Source: Salinilacustrithrix sp003476595
GTDB taxonomy: Bacteria; Actinomycetota; Acidimicrobiia; Acidimicrobiales; Salinilacustritrichaceae
Assembly (NCBI GenBank): GCA_963972525.1
Contig: CAXAUZ010000001.1
Coordinates: 124,001 to 188,000, forward strand
DNA length: 64,000 nt
Direction of reading: 5' to 3'
Shown: positions 51,725 to 59,813 of the stretch, one piece after another
How the letters are laid out: each line of letters opens with the position of its first letter
How positions within the stretch are numbered: position 1 is the stretch's first letter
The notes under the pieces: generated by a model
The model's database searches: none
The model's input: only the letters and a program-made list of their open reading frames with translations
What the model was told of the DNA's origin: nothing
Position numbers and translations under genes: made by a program

Positions 51725-52933
51725 ATGACCGACGATCGAAACCAACGCACCCGCCGCCGGGTCGCCATCACGGCGGTCAGCGCGGTGGCCAAGGCCGGCA
51801 TCGGTGCCGAGCAGTTCTGGGACGGGCTGTGCACCGCCCCCGAGGACGGCATGCGCCGGATCGACGACTTCGATCCGGCGCCCTACTTCGCCAACCCGAA
51901 GGAGGCCCGCCGCTCCGACCGATTCGCGCAGCTCGCCCTCGCCGCCACCCACCACCTGCTCGAGCAGGCCGGCCACCCCGACGGCGACCTCGGGCACGAC
52001 CCGAGCCGCATGGGCGTGTTCGTCGCCACGGGCATCGGCGGCATCGAGACGCTCGAGGACCAGATCATCGTCAACGCCGAGAAGGGCTCCCGCCGGGTGT
52101 CTCCGTTCCTCGTGCCGATGATGATGCCGAACTCGGCCGGCGCGTCGGTGTCGATGAAGTACGGCTGGCAGGGTCCCTGCGAGGCCATCGTGACCGCCTG
52201 CGCCGCCGGCACCCACGGCATCACCCGGGCCGCCGACCTCATCGCCTGGGACCGTTGCGACGCGGTCATCGCCGGCGGGTCCGAGTCCGCCCTCACACCT
52301 ACGGGTCTGGCCGGGTTCCAGAACATGACGGCGCTGTCGAACGACGGCGTGTCACGGCCGTTCAGCGCCGACCGCAACGGCTTCGTGATCGCCGAGGGCG
52401 CCGGCGTGCTGCTGCTCGAGGAGTGGGACGCCGCCGTCGCCCGGGGCGCCACAATCCTCGGCGAGCTCCTCGGCGGCGCGTCCACCGCCGATGCGCACCA
52501 CATCACCGCGCCCGCCCCCGGCGGCGTCGGCGCCGTCACGTGCATGGAGCTCGCCCTGGCCGACGCCGGCCTGCGGCCGGAGGACATCGCCCACATCAAC
52601 GCCCACGGCACCTCCACGCCGTTGAACGACGCAGCGGAGGCCCACGCCATCGCCAAGGTCTTCGGCGAGAACGGGCCCCCGGTCACCTCGACCAAGGGCG
52701 TCACCGGTCACGCGCTCGGCGCCGCCGGTGCGCTCGAGGCGGTGGCGGCGGTCATGGCCATCCAGAAGCGGTTGATCCCGCCGACGTTCGGCACCACCGC
52801 AGTGGATCCGGAGCTGCCCCAGATCGACCTGGTGCTGGGCGAGCCGCGCGAGTGGGAGCCGGGCCCCGTGCTGTCGAACAGCTTCGGCTTCGGCGGCCAC
52901 AACGGCTGCCTCATCGTCGCTCCGCCCAGCTGA
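51725..52933 (+). CDS. fabF: 3-oxoacyl-ACP synthase II
   Basis: FabF elongates acyl-ACP chains. The 402-residue enzyme has the Cys-His-His triad: Cys 159 (VTACAAGTHGI), His 294 (NAHGTSTPLND) and His 329 (GVTGHALGAAG), and the SNSFGFGGHN C-terminal loop. The first ~12 residues are a short basic extension. The ATG at 51725 is preceded by GGCAGGA. It ends 7 bp before the paired arms of repeat B, which probably ends the operon. Confidence 0.95.
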   Translation: MTDDRNQRTRRRVAITAVSAVAKAGIGAEQFWDGLCTAPEDGMRRIDDFDPAPYFANPKEARRSDRFAQLALAATHHLLEQAGHPDGDLGHDPSRMGVFVATGIGGIETLEDQIIVNAEKGSRRVSPFLVPMMMPNSAGASVSMKYGWQGPCEAIVTACAAGTHGITRAADLIAWDRCDAVIAGGSESALTPTGLAGFQNMTALSNDGVSRPFSADRNGFVIAEGAGVLLLEEWDAAVARGATILGELLGGASTADAHHITAPAPGGVGAVTCMELALADAGLRPEDIAHINAHGTSTPLNDAAEAHAIAKVFGENGPPVTSTKGVTGHALGAAGALEAVAAVMAIQKRLIPPTFGTTAVDPELPQIDLVLGEPREWEPGPVLSNSFGFGGHNGCLIVAPPS

Positions 52934-52940
52934 CCCTCGC

Positions 52941-52991
52941 GTTCCGCTGCCGCTGCCAGCTTCAGGGGGGATCTGGCAGCGACAGCGGAAC
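52941..52991. repeat. Repeat B, paired copy (hairpin after fabF)
   Basis: GTTCCGCTGCCGCTGCCAG (52941-52959) and CTGGCAGCGACAGCGGAAC (52973-52991) are inverted repeats with one mismatch in 19 and a 13-nt loop. It lies between the convergent fabF and lipoprotein genes and may terminate both. Confidence 0.7.
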
Positions 52992-53015
52992 CGCTTGGGG
53001 GATCTCGTCGGGGAT

Positions 53016-53252
53016 CTAGTCGCCCTCGGCGTCGTCGCCGACGTCGATGTCCACGTTCTCGTCGATGGTGTCCTCGGCGTCGTCGAGACCCTCGCTGATG
53101 TCCTCGCCGGTCTCCTCGAGGTTCTCCTCGACCTGCTCCTCGTCGATGTCGACGTCGACGCCGGTGTCGTCGTCACCGCAGGCGCCGGCACCGAACAGGA
53201 GCGCGCCGGCGCAGACGGTGGTGGCCAGGGTCCGTCGGGTGAGGTGGTGCAT
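53016..53252 (-). CDS. Small acidic lipoprotein
   Basis: The 78-residue protein has a basic N-terminus, a hydrophobic signal core and a lipobox-like GAGAC with Cys 25, followed by a mature part that is almost half Asp and Glu. It should be lipidated and held on the outer face of the membrane. GGGAGGG precedes the ATG. I know no family; the highly acidic tail could bind cations. It is convergent with fabF. Confidence 0.7.
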   Translation of the reverse strand: MHHLTRRTLATTVCAGALLFGAGACGDDDTGVDVDIDEEQVEENLEETGEDISEGLDDAEDTIDENVDIDVGDDAEGD

Positions 53253-53294
53253 GGCGGCGTCCCTCCCCTGACGCGCCGCCGGACAGAACCGGGG

Positions 53295-53723
53295 CTACTG
53301 GGCGTCGGCGACGACGAAGAGGAGGTCGGCCTGGCAGGCCACCTCCCCGCCCACGCTGGCCGTGCCCGAACCCTTGCCGGCCCGGGCCGACATGCGGCCC
53401 ATGGTCATCTCGAGGGTGAGGGTGTCGCCGGGCAGGACCTGGCGGCGGAACCGGGCCTTGTCGACGCCGCCGAACAGCAGGAGCTTGCCGGCGAAGCGCT
53501 CGTCCTGGAGCGCAGCGATGGCGCCGGTCTGGGCGAGCGCTTCGAGCATGAGCACGCCAGGCAGGGTGGGGCGCCCGGGGAAGTGGCCGGCGAAGAACGC
53601 CTCCTCGCCGGTGAGCACCCACGAGCAGCGAGCCGACTGCCCCGGCACGACCTGGTCGATGGTGGTGATGAACGCGAACGGGTCCCGGTGCGGGAGGACC
53701 TGGCGGGGGTCGAGGTCGGTCAC
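53295..53723 (-). CDS. fabZ: 3-hydroxyacyl-ACP dehydratase FabZ-like
   Basis: The 142-residue hot-dog-fold protein has the FabZ active site: His 47 in FAGHFPGRPTLPGVL and Glu 61 in LEALAQTGA, and starts with the common QVLPHRDPFAFI. It would dehydrate 3-hydroxyacyl-ACP, the step missing from the fabDHGF run across the terminator. GTG 53723 overlaps the bcp stop, so it is transcribed with bcp from the opposite strand. Confidence 0.92.
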   Translation of the reverse strand: MTDLDPRQVLPHRDPFAFITTIDQVVPGQSARCSWVLTGEEAFFAGHFPGRPTLPGVLMLEALAQTGAIAALQDERFAGKLLLFGGVDKARFRRQVLPGDTLTLEMTMGRMSARAGKGSGTASVGGEVACQADLLFVVADAQ

Positions 53724-54181
53724 GGCCGACGGATCTCGAGGGCCTTGAGCAGCTTCTTCGGCGTGTCCTTGGGCGTGATCTTCGGCCAGGCCTCGAGGAC
53801 CTTGCCCTTCTCGTCGATGAGGAACGCGGAGCGGATGATGCCCATGTACTTGCGGCCGTACATGGACTTCTCGCCCCACGACCCGTACTTCTCGGCCACC
53901 TCGTGGTCGGGATCGGACAGCAGCGGGAAGCCGAGCGAGTGCTTCTCGTCGAACTTCTTCTGCTTCTCCGGCTCGTCCGGGCTGATGCCGATGATCTGGA
54001 CGTCGATGTCGTCCTTGATCGCCGAGAGCTCGCAGGACTGCGTGGTGCAGCCCGGCGTGTCGGCCTTCGGGTAGAAGTACACGAGCACCTTGCGCCCCTT
54101 GAGGTCGGTGAGCTTCACCTTCTCGCCGTCCTGGTCGAGGAGGGTGAACGCGGGGGCCTTGTCGCCAGCGTGAGGAGCCAT
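53720..54181 (-). CDS. bcp: Thioredoxin-dependent peroxiredoxin, Bcp/PrxQ type
   Basis: The 153-residue protein has the peroxidatic Cys 45 and resolving Cys 50 of the PrxQ group (YPKADTPGCTTQSCEL) and the arginine loop after RSAFLID. It reduces peroxides with electrons from thioredoxin. The start is ATG 54181, which lies 6 nt after CAGGAT, a weaker form of the leaderless element; the frame is open to 54220 only through the end of the globin gene. Confidence 0.93.
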   Translation of the reverse strand: MAPHAGDKAPAFTLLDQDGEKVKLTDLKGRKVLVYFYPKADTPGCTTQSCELSAIKDDIDVQIIGISPDEPEKQKKFDEKHSLGFPLLSDPDHEVAEKYGSWGEKSMYGRKYMGIIRSAFLIDEKGKVLEAWPKITPKDTPKKLLKALEIRRP

Positions 54182-54216
54182 GGAGCGATCCTGCCACGCG
54201 TCCGTTCTGGGTGGGC

Positions 54217-54624
54217 TCACTCGGCGTTGCGCATCGCCTCGGCCGACATCGAGAAGTAGTCCCGCATGGCCGTCTCGGCCTCGGGGAGGATGTTGCGCTC
54301 CTCGACCAGGCTGTTGAGGGCCCGCACCATGTTGCGGTACCAGGCGTCGCGCTCGGCCGGGCCGATCGTGAACGGCACGTGGCGCATGCGCAGCCGGGGG
54401 TGGCCCCGCTCCTGGGAGTACGCCTGGGAGCCGCCCCAGAACTGGATGAGGAACCCGGCCAGGTGGCGCTTGGGCTCGGTGAGGTCCTCGGGGTACATCG
54501 GGCGCAGCAGCGGCTCCGCGGCCACCCCGGCGTAGAACCGCTCGACCAGCTCGACGAAGAACTCGTCGCCGCCGACGGCCTGGTGGACGGTGACCTGGAA
54601 CGTCTCGTCGTCCTGCTCAGCCAT
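54217..54624 (-). CDS. glbO: Group II truncated hemoglobin
   Basis: The 135-residue globin has the shortened 2-on-2 fold: VERFYAGVAAEPLLRPMYP, then FLIQFWGG, the proximal His in RLRMRHVPF and the group-II Trp in RDAWYRNMVRAL. Such proteins bind O2 and may detoxify reactive oxygen or nitrogen species. It overlaps the metallo-beta-lactamase gene by 8 bp and ends 36 bp before bcp, so the three form a redox-related minus-strand group. Confidence 0.92.
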   Translation of the reverse strand: MAEQDDETFQVTVHQAVGGDEFFVELVERFYAGVAAEPLLRPMYPEDLTEPKRHLAGFLIQFWGGSQAYSQERGHPRLRMRHVPFTIGPAERDAWYRNMVRALNSLVEERNILPEAETAMRDYFSMSAEAMRNAE

Positions 54625-55876
54625 CGACGATCGCCTCGGATGCCTGGGCCGCCGTGCCGAAGATGCCCTTGGACATCAGCGACGACTCGGCCTGGCGCCG
54701 GCGGCGGTAGACCTCGGCGCGGCGCTCGTGGACCTCGGCGTCGTCGGGGGCGGCGGCGCCGGCCCACTCGGCCAGCTGGCAGGCGAGGCGCAGGTCGCCG
54801 GCGTCGGCGACTTCTACGGCGCGCACCGACAGTGCGGCCGCTCCCCCGGCCAGGCCCGCCACCTCGGCGGCGACGTCGGTGTCTCGGGGCGGCTTCAGGC
54901 GAGCGGGGTTCCCGTCGTACCAGCCCCCGTAGAGCCGCCAGATGTTGCGGACGACGAACTCGGGCTCGTCGTAGGTGGCCCGCAGGTAGGGCAGCTCGGC
55001 GAAGCGCTCGGGCACCCGGACGGTGTGGACGATCTCGTCGAGGGTGGCGCCCTCGTTCATCATCGCGACCGTGTCGTGCAGCAGCCCCTCGAGGGCGGTG
55101 GCGGTGTTGTCGAGGACCCCGGCGATGCGCTCCCTGCCGGCGATCGGCAGGCCGTGGGCGGGCAGGAGCAGCTCGGGCTCGAGGGCGATCATCTTGCGCA
55201 GCGCGACCGCCCAGTCCGCCGCGTACCGCTGGACCTTCTGGGGGTTGCCGGCGTTCGGGAACACCCAGATGAACAGGTCCCCGCAGAAGATGGCCTTGTG
55301 CTCGGGGACCCAGGACCAGGCGTGGTCGTCGGTCTCGCCCCGGTCGTGGTGGATCTCGACCGTGGTGCCACCCACCGCCAGCGACAGGTCGTCTTCGAAG
55401 GTGACGTCGGGCGCCACGAACTGGTCCGGGAACTGCAGCCCGCCGGGGCCGAACTGCCGGGCGTTGATCACCGCGTTGTAGCCGTGGGTGTCCTGGTAGC
55501 GGGCGAAGCGGGCCGGGGCGTTCTCGTGGGAGGTGATGCGAGGCCGGGCATGGCCGCGAGCCTCCGCGTCGGCCAGGAACGCCGGCGCGCCGCCGACGTG
55601 GTCGACGTGGCCGTGGGTGTAGACGATGTGGGCGAGCGGGTCCTCAGTCCACCGGCGCAGCGCGTCGACGGCGAGCGCGCCGAACGGCGCCAGCGAGGTG
55701 TCGAACACGGCGAGCTCGCCGCCCGAGCGCAGCCCCCACACGTGGGAGAACGCCGCCACCATCCCGATGCCGTCGGCGACCTCGTGGAACGAGGCGTCGG
55801 TCGGGTTGTTGGCGGCGGGGCCCTCGTAGGTGCCCTCGTCGATGTAGCGGGCGGAGCGCTCCAGCAGCTCGGTCAT
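54617..55876 (-). CDS. Metallo-beta-lactamase fold hydrolase with alkyl-sulfatase-like dimerisation domain
   Basis: The 419-residue protein has the metal-binding signature THGHVDHVGG (His 88, His 90, Asp 92, His 93), DDHAW and CGDLFIW as further ligands, then a helical segment (about 275-415) like the dimerisation domain of SdsA-type alkyl sulfatases. The HxHxDH plus this domain suggests a hydrolase of sulfate or other esters, but the substrate is not clear. The ATG at 55876 lies 6 nt after CAGAAT, which sits in a copy of repeat B. Confidence 0.8.
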   Translation of the reverse strand: MTELLERSARYIDEGTYEGPAANNPTDASFHEVADGIGMVAAFSHVWGLRSGGELAVFDTSLAPFGALAVDALRRWTEDPLAHIVYTHGHVDHVGGAPAFLADAEARGHARPRITSHENAPARFARYQDTHGYNAVINARQFGPGGLQFPDQFVAPDVTFEDDLSLAVGGTTVEIHHDRGETDDHAWSWVPEHKAIFCGDLFIWVFPNAGNPQKVQRYAADWAVALRKMIALEPELLLPAHGLPIAGRERIAGVLDNTATALEGLLHDTVAMMNEGATLDEIVHTVRVPERFAELPYLRATYDEPEFVVRNIWRLYGGWYDGNPARLKPPRDTDVAAEVAGLAGGAAALSVRAVEVADAGDLRLACQLAEWAGAAAPDDAEVHERRAEVYRRRRQAESSLMSKGIFGTAAQASEAIVDG

Positions 55877-55885
55877 CGGTCGATT

Positions 55886-55904
55886 CTGGCAGCGACCACG
55901 GAAC
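55886..55904 (+). repeat. Repeat B half-site upstream of the metallo-beta-lactamase gene
   Basis: CTGGCAGCGACCACGGAAC matches the right arm of the copy after fabF with few differences. It overlaps the possible -10 (CAGAAT, 55883-55888, minus strand). Confidence 0.5.
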
Positions 55905-55908
55905 GCGC

Positions 55909-56211
55909 TCAGGTCCAGCCGTTGAACCGGCCCTTCGGGCGGGCGTGCACGTGCCAGTGCCCGGGGATCGAGCGGCGGTCCGGGTCCAGCCAGTGCTCCC
56001 CGAGCTGGGCGTCGGCGACGGCGTGCAGCCGCTCGATCATCCGCGCCTGGTCGGCCTCGGTCGGGTCGATGCCGTGGGGTCGCCACACGACCATCGGCAC
56101 GGCGCACGCCTCGCACTCGGCGACCCAGCACAGCTCGTCCTCGTGGAACCACGGGGTCAGCCGGGCTGCCTCGCACAGCTCGCAGTCGGGATCGTGGCGG
56201 TGGCCGGTCAC
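55909..56211 (-). CDS. HIT-like small protein with a Cys-rich N-terminal part
   Basis: The ~100-residue protein has HDPDCELCEAARL and CEACAVPM (paired Cys, perhaps a zinc site) and ends with GHWHVHARP, which matches the HxHxH motif of HIT hydrolases. I place the start at GTG 56211 (VTGHRHDPDCELC). The frame continues to a TTG at 56277, but that stretch runs through operator-like boxes and would encode an unlikely leader. A nucleotide-binding role is inferred from the HIT motif alone. Confidence 0.65.
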   Translation of the reverse strand: MTGHRHDPDCELCEAARLTPWFHEDELCWVAECEACAVPMVVWRPHGIDPTEADQARMIERLHAVADAQLGEHWLDPDRRSIPGHWHVHARPKGRFNGWT

Positions 56212-56242
56212 GGCTGCCGAGGCTGCCACAGCGAGTGGGCGA

Positions 56243-56299
56243 CGATTCGTCGACGAATCGGGCGCGCGTTCTGTCAAGTCGACGAATCGTCGACGAATC
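56243..56299. promoter_or_regulatory. Four GACGAATC boxes in a divergent promoter region (putative operator)
   Basis: CGATTCGTCGACGAATCG (56243-56260) is a perfect 18-bp palindrome made of two inverted 8-mers. The same 8-mer GACGAATC occurs again at 56281-56288 and 56292-56299, 11 bp apart. Boxes 3 and 4 cover the region where the -35 of the plus-strand gene should be; TTGACA on the minus strand (56272-56277) lies between the pairs. The binding protein is unknown. Confidence 0.65.
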
Positions 56300-56307
56300 G
56301 CCCCCGA

Positions 56308-56313
56308 TAGCGT
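56308..56313 (+). promoter_or_regulatory. -10 element of a leaderless promoter (dienelactone hydrolase family gene)
   Basis: TAGCGT is followed by 7 nt and GTG 56321. It lies directly downstream of the GACGAATC boxes. Confidence 0.65.
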
Positions 56314-56320
56314 CGGACCC

Positions 56321-56965
56321 GTGGCGACCCCCCATTCGACCTCCGCCTACGCCGACGCGCCGAAGTCCGGGAGCGGGCCCGGCGTGCTCGTCCTGCACTC
56401 GTGGTGGGGCCTGAACGACGCCATCAAGGACCGGTGCAACCAGCTGGCCGACGCCGGCTTCACCGTGGTCGCCCCCGACCTGTTCGACGGCGAGGTCGTC
56501 CGCGACGACGCCCACGGCGAGCAGCTCCTCGCCGACGCCGACGCCAACCGCCTCGTGCTCGGCGTCCAGTCCACCGCCGACGCCCTCCACCGCATGCCGG
56601 CCACCGAGGGCAGCCGCATCATGGTCGTGGGCTTCTCCATGGGCGCGTCGCTCGGGCTGTGGTTCTCCGAGCGCTTCCCCGACCAGGTCTCCGCCGTCGT
56701 GGGCTACTACGGCACCCAGAGCATCGACTTCAAGGCGACCATGTCCGCCTACCAGCTGCACCTGGCCGAGGACGACGCCATGGTCGACCCCGACGAGCTC
56801 GCCCTCATGGAGGCCAGCTTCGGCCTCGCCGGTCGGCCGGTGGAGGTCCACACCTACGAAGGCGTCGCCCACCACTTCGCCGAGGCGGGCACGCCCAACT
56901 ACGACGCCGACGCGGCCGACCTCGCCTGGCAGCGGACCATCGAGTTCCTCCGCCGGCACGCATGA
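56321..56965 (+). CDS. Dienelactone hydrolase family protein
   Basis: The 214-residue alpha/beta hydrolase begins GPGVLVLHSWWGLND, the DLH oxyanion-hole region, has the nucleophile in GFSMGASLGLW, an acidic residue in HLAEDDAMVD and the catalytic His in GVAHHFAEAG. The nucleophile is Ser rather than the Cys of classical dienelactone hydrolase, so it is more likely a general esterase. GTG 56321 is fixed by the leaderless promoter. It overlaps the next gene (ATGA) and is probably controlled by the boxes upstream. Confidence 0.82.
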   Translation: MATPHSTSAYADAPKSGSGPGVLVLHSWWGLNDAIKDRCNQLADAGFTVVAPDLFDGEVVRDDAHGEQLLADADANRLVLGVQSTADALHRMPATEGSRIMVVGFSMGASLGLWFSERFPDQVSAVVGYYGTQSIDFKATMSAYQLHLAEDDAMVDPDELALMEASFGLAGRPVEVHTYEGVAHHFAEAGTPNYDADAADLAWQRTIEFLRRHA

Positions 56966-57966
56966 GCCCGGGCGGCGCCCGGATCGACTCCTCCATCAAG
57001 GCGCGGGCGATGCGCGTGGCTCGGGGCATGGTGGCCGAGTGGACCCACGACCGCGTCCCCGACGCTGCCGCCGCCGTGGCCTTCTACGCCGTGCTCAGCC
57101 TGCTGCCGGCGTTCCTGGCCCTGGCCGCGATGCTCGGCCCGCTCGACTCCCTCATCGGCGGCGAGGTCGCCGATCGCGTGCAGGAGCGGGTGCTCGACTT
57201 CCTCGGCACGGTGCTCACGTCCGAGGCCGACGGCACCCTCGACGTGGCCCGCGACCTGTTCGAGAACGAGCGCCCGGGCCTGCTGACGTTCTCGCTCCTG
57301 GTCGCGATCTGGACCGTGTCGCGCAGCTTCGCCGCCCTCGTGCGCGCCCTCGACGTGGTCTACGACCTGGACGAGCACCGCAGCTGGTTGCGGGTCCGGG
57401 GCACCGCGCTGCTCGTCGCCGTCGGCTCGGTCGTGGCCGCGTCGCTGATGCTCGTCGCCATCGTCGTCGGCCCGCTGTTCGGCACCGGCGAGCAGATCGC
57501 CGACCAGGTCGGCCTCGGTGACCAGTTCGTGTTCCTCTGGGACGTCTTCCGGCTGCCGTTCGCGTTCGTCGTGCTCGTCCTGTGGGCGGCGACGATCTTC
57601 CACATCGCCCCCAACCACCACACGCCCTGGCGCTGGGACGTGCCGGGCGCGCTGCTCACCGCGGTGCTGTGGCTGCTGTTCTCCGGTGCGCTGCGCCTGT
57701 ACCTGGAGGTCGCGCAGGCCGGGAACGCGGTGTTCGGCGCCCTCGGCGGTGCGCTCATCGTGCTGCTGTGGTTCTGGCTGCTGTCACTCGCGGTGCTGAT
57801 CGGCGGCGAGCTGAACCAGGTGCTGGCCGACGAGCTCGGCGTGGACCTGGGCTCAGAGCCCGTCGATCGCGCGACGGAGATCGGCGACGAACGCACCGGC
57901 CTCCAGCGCGGACCCGCCGTCGAGGAGCAGTCGCATGATCGCCGAGGCGACGATCACCCCGTCTGA
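56962..57966 (+). CDS. YihY/BrkB-family membrane protein
   Basis: The 334-residue protein has six hydrophobic segments (about 30-52, 95-115, 137-163, 190-212, 225-250 and 255-280) and family marks such as VPDAAAAVAFYAVLSLLPAFLAL and TIFHIAPN with a following WRWDVPGA. The function of the family is not settled. The last ~40 residues are hydrophilic and lie antisense to the end of trpA (114-bp overlap). It is co-transcribed with the preceding hydrolase. Confidence 0.85.
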   Translation: MSPGGARIDSSIKARAMRVARGMVAEWTHDRVPDAAAAVAFYAVLSLLPAFLALAAMLGPLDSLIGGEVADRVQERVLDFLGTVLTSEADGTLDVARDLFENERPGLLTFSLLVAIWTVSRSFAALVRALDVVYDLDEHRSWLRVRGTALLVAVGSVVAASLMLVAIVVGPLFGTGEQIADQVGLGDQFVFLWDVFRLPFAFVVLVLWAATIFHIAPNHHTPWRWDVPGALLTAVLWLLFSGALRLYLEVAQAGNAVFGALGGALIVLLWFWLLSLAVLIGGELNQVLADELGVDLGSEPVDRATEIGDERTGLQRGPAVEEQSHDRRGDDHPV

Positions 57967-58629
57967 GGGGGCCGCGGCTGCGGCGGCGGTCTCCGGGGAG
58001 GAGATGCCGAAGCCCATCACGACCGGGAGGTCGGTGATCTGCTTGACCCGACCGGCCAGGTCCGCGGTCCACGTGCCGACCTCGGAGCGCTCGCCGGTCA
58101 CGCCGAGCACGTTCACGCCGTAGACGAAGCCCCGGCTGCGGGCGGTCAGCTTGGCGAGGCGCTCGTCGCTGCTGATCGGACTGGCCAGCATGACGGTGTC
58201 GAGGTCGGCGTCGCCCACCGCCTCCTCCCAGGCGTCCATCTCCTCGTAGGGGACGTCGGGGATGATCGCGCCGTGCACCCCGGACTGGATGCACTCCTCG
58301 ACGAAGCGCCGGTACCCCATGCGGAACGGGATGTTGGCGTAGGTCATCACGATGAGCGGGATGGAGACGTCGAGGCCGCGCAGCTCGGACAGGACGGTGC
58401 GGGGCGTGGTGCCCCGGCGCAGCGCCTGGTCGGAGGCGGCCTGGATCGTGGGGCCGTCCATGACCGGGTCGGAGAACGGGATGTTGACCTCGACGCCGTC
58501 GGCGCCGGCGTCCTCGTAGGCCCGGATGACGTCGAGCCAGTCGTCGGTGATGCCGCCGGTGACGTAGGGCATCAGCAGCTTGCGGCCGCTGTCGCGCCGC
58601 TCGCGCAGGTGCTTCTCGAGCGTGCCCAT
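57853..58629 (-). CDS. trpA: Tryptophan synthase alpha chain
   Basis: TrpA cleaves indole-3-glycerol phosphate to indole, which passes to TrpB. The 258-residue (beta/alpha)8 protein has YVTGGITDDW, the catalytic Glu 47 and Asp 58 in VEVNIPFSDPVMDGP, and VVMGFGISSPE for phosphate binding. ATG 58629 shares its A with the trpB stop (TGATG), giving translational coupling. The 3' end overlaps the YihY-type gene on the other strand. Confidence 0.95.
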   Translation of the reverse strand: MGTLEKHLRERRDSGRKLLMPYVTGGITDDWLDVIRAYEDAGADGVEVNIPFSDPVMDGPTIQAASDQALRRGTTPRTVLSELRGLDVSIPLIVMTYANIPFRMGYRRFVEECIQSGVHGAIIPDVPYEEMDAWEEAVGDADLDTVMLASPISSDERLAKLTARSRGFVYGVNVLGVTGERSEVGTWTADLAGRVKQITDLPVVMGFGISSPETAAAAAAPSDGVIVASAIMRLLLDGGSALEAGAFVADLRRAIDGL

Positions 58630-59813
58630 CACAGCTCCCCGAGGATCTCGGCGACCTGGGCCACGTCCTTGTCGCCCCGGCCCGAGAGGTTGAGCAGCAC
58701 GGTCTTGCCGGCGAGCTCCTCGCGGGCCCGGCTGACCCAGGCCAGGGCGTGGGCCGGCTCGAGCGCCGGGATGATGCCCTCGGTGCGGGACAGCAGCTGG
58801 AAGGCGTCGAGCACCTCGCCGTCGGTGACCGATTCGTACCGGGCCCGGCCGAGCTCGGCCAGGTGGGCGTGCTCGGGGCCCACGCCCGGGTAGTCGAGGC
58901 CGGCGGAGATCGACTCGGCCTCCTGGACCTGGCCGTGGTCGTCCTGGAGCAGGAACGACGTGGAGCCGTGGACGATGCCCGGCACGCCCCGGCCGACGGC
59001 CGCGCCGCCGGCGGGCTCGACGCCGACCAACTCCGCGTCGGTGTCGACGAAGCCGGAGAAGATGCCGATGGCGTTGGAGCCGCCACCCACGCAGGCGGTG
59101 ACGACGTCGGGGTCGCGGCCGTCGAGGGCGAGGCACTGCTCGCGGGCTTCGGTGCCGATCACCCGGTGCAGCTCGCGGACCATGAACGGGTACGGGTGCG
59201 GGCCCATCGCCGAGCCGAGGCAGTAGTGGGTGGACTCCACGGTGGCGACCCAGTCCCGCATGGCCTCGTTCACCGCGTCCTTGAGGGTGCGGGAGCCGGT
59301 CTCGGCCGAGCGGACCTCGGCGCCCAGCAGGCGCATCCGGAACACGTTGAGCTTCTGACGCTCCATGTCGACGGCACCCATGTAGACGACGCAGTCGAGG
59401 CCGAGCAGGGCGGCCGCGGTGGCGGTGGCCACGCCGTGCTGGCCGGCGCCCGTCTCGGCCACCAGGCGCTCCTTGCCCATGCGCTGGGCGAGCAGGGCCT
59501 GGCCGAGCACGTTGTTGATCTTGTGGCTGCCGGTGTGGTTCAGGTCCTCGCGCTTGAGCAGGAGGCGCAGGCCGAGCTCGTCGGAGAGGCGGTCGCACAG
59601 CGTCAGCGGGCTGGGGCGGCCGGCGTAGTCGCGCAGCAGCCCGTCGAGGCGGCCCCGGAAGGCCTCGTCGGCCCAGGCGTCGCGGAACTCGTGCTCGACC
59701 TCCTGGCAGGCACCGACCAGGGTCTCAGGGACGAACTGACCGCCGAACCGGCCGAAGCGGCCGTCGGGCACGTCGCCCATGATCGAGTCGGCGGCGGTGG
59801 GCGTGGTGGTCAT
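58629..59813 (-). CDS. trpB: Tryptophan synthase beta chain
   Basis: TrpB joins indole and serine to tryptophan using PLP. The 394-residue enzyme has RFGRFGGQFVPETL, the PLP lysine Lys 98 in NHTGSHKINN, the GAGQHG loop and GGGSNAIG for cofactor phosphate, and ends with LSGRGDKD. It overlaps trpF by 4 bp upstream and trpA by 1 bp downstream. Confidence 0.97.
   Translation of the reverse strand: MTTTPTAADSIMGDVPDGRFGRFGGQFVPETLVGACQEVEHEFRDAWADEAFRGRLDGLLRDYAGRPSPLTLCDRLSDELGLRLLLKREDLNHTGSHKINNVLGQALLAQRMGKERLVAETGAGQHGVATATAAALLGLDCVVYMGAVDMERQKLNVFRMRLLGAEVRSAETGSRTLKDAVNEAMRDWVATVESTHYCLGSAMGPHPYPFMVRELHRVIGTEAREQCLALDGRDPDVVTACVGGGSNAIGIFSGFVDTDAELVGVEPAGGAAVGRGVPGIVHGSTSFLLQDDHGQVQEAESISAGLDYPGVGPEHAHLAELGRARYESVTDGEVLDAFQLLSRTEGIIPALEPAHALAWVSRAREELAGKTVLLNLSGRGDKDVAQVAEILGEL

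Noticed and set aside
54195..54215. CCGTTCTGGG near 54205 as a sixth copy of repeat A
   Set aside because: Only the first ten bases match; the rest of the unit is missing.
56212..56277. TTG start at 56277 for the HIT-like gene
   Set aside because: The added residues would be encoded by operator-like boxes; GTG 56211 gives the recognisable N-terminus.
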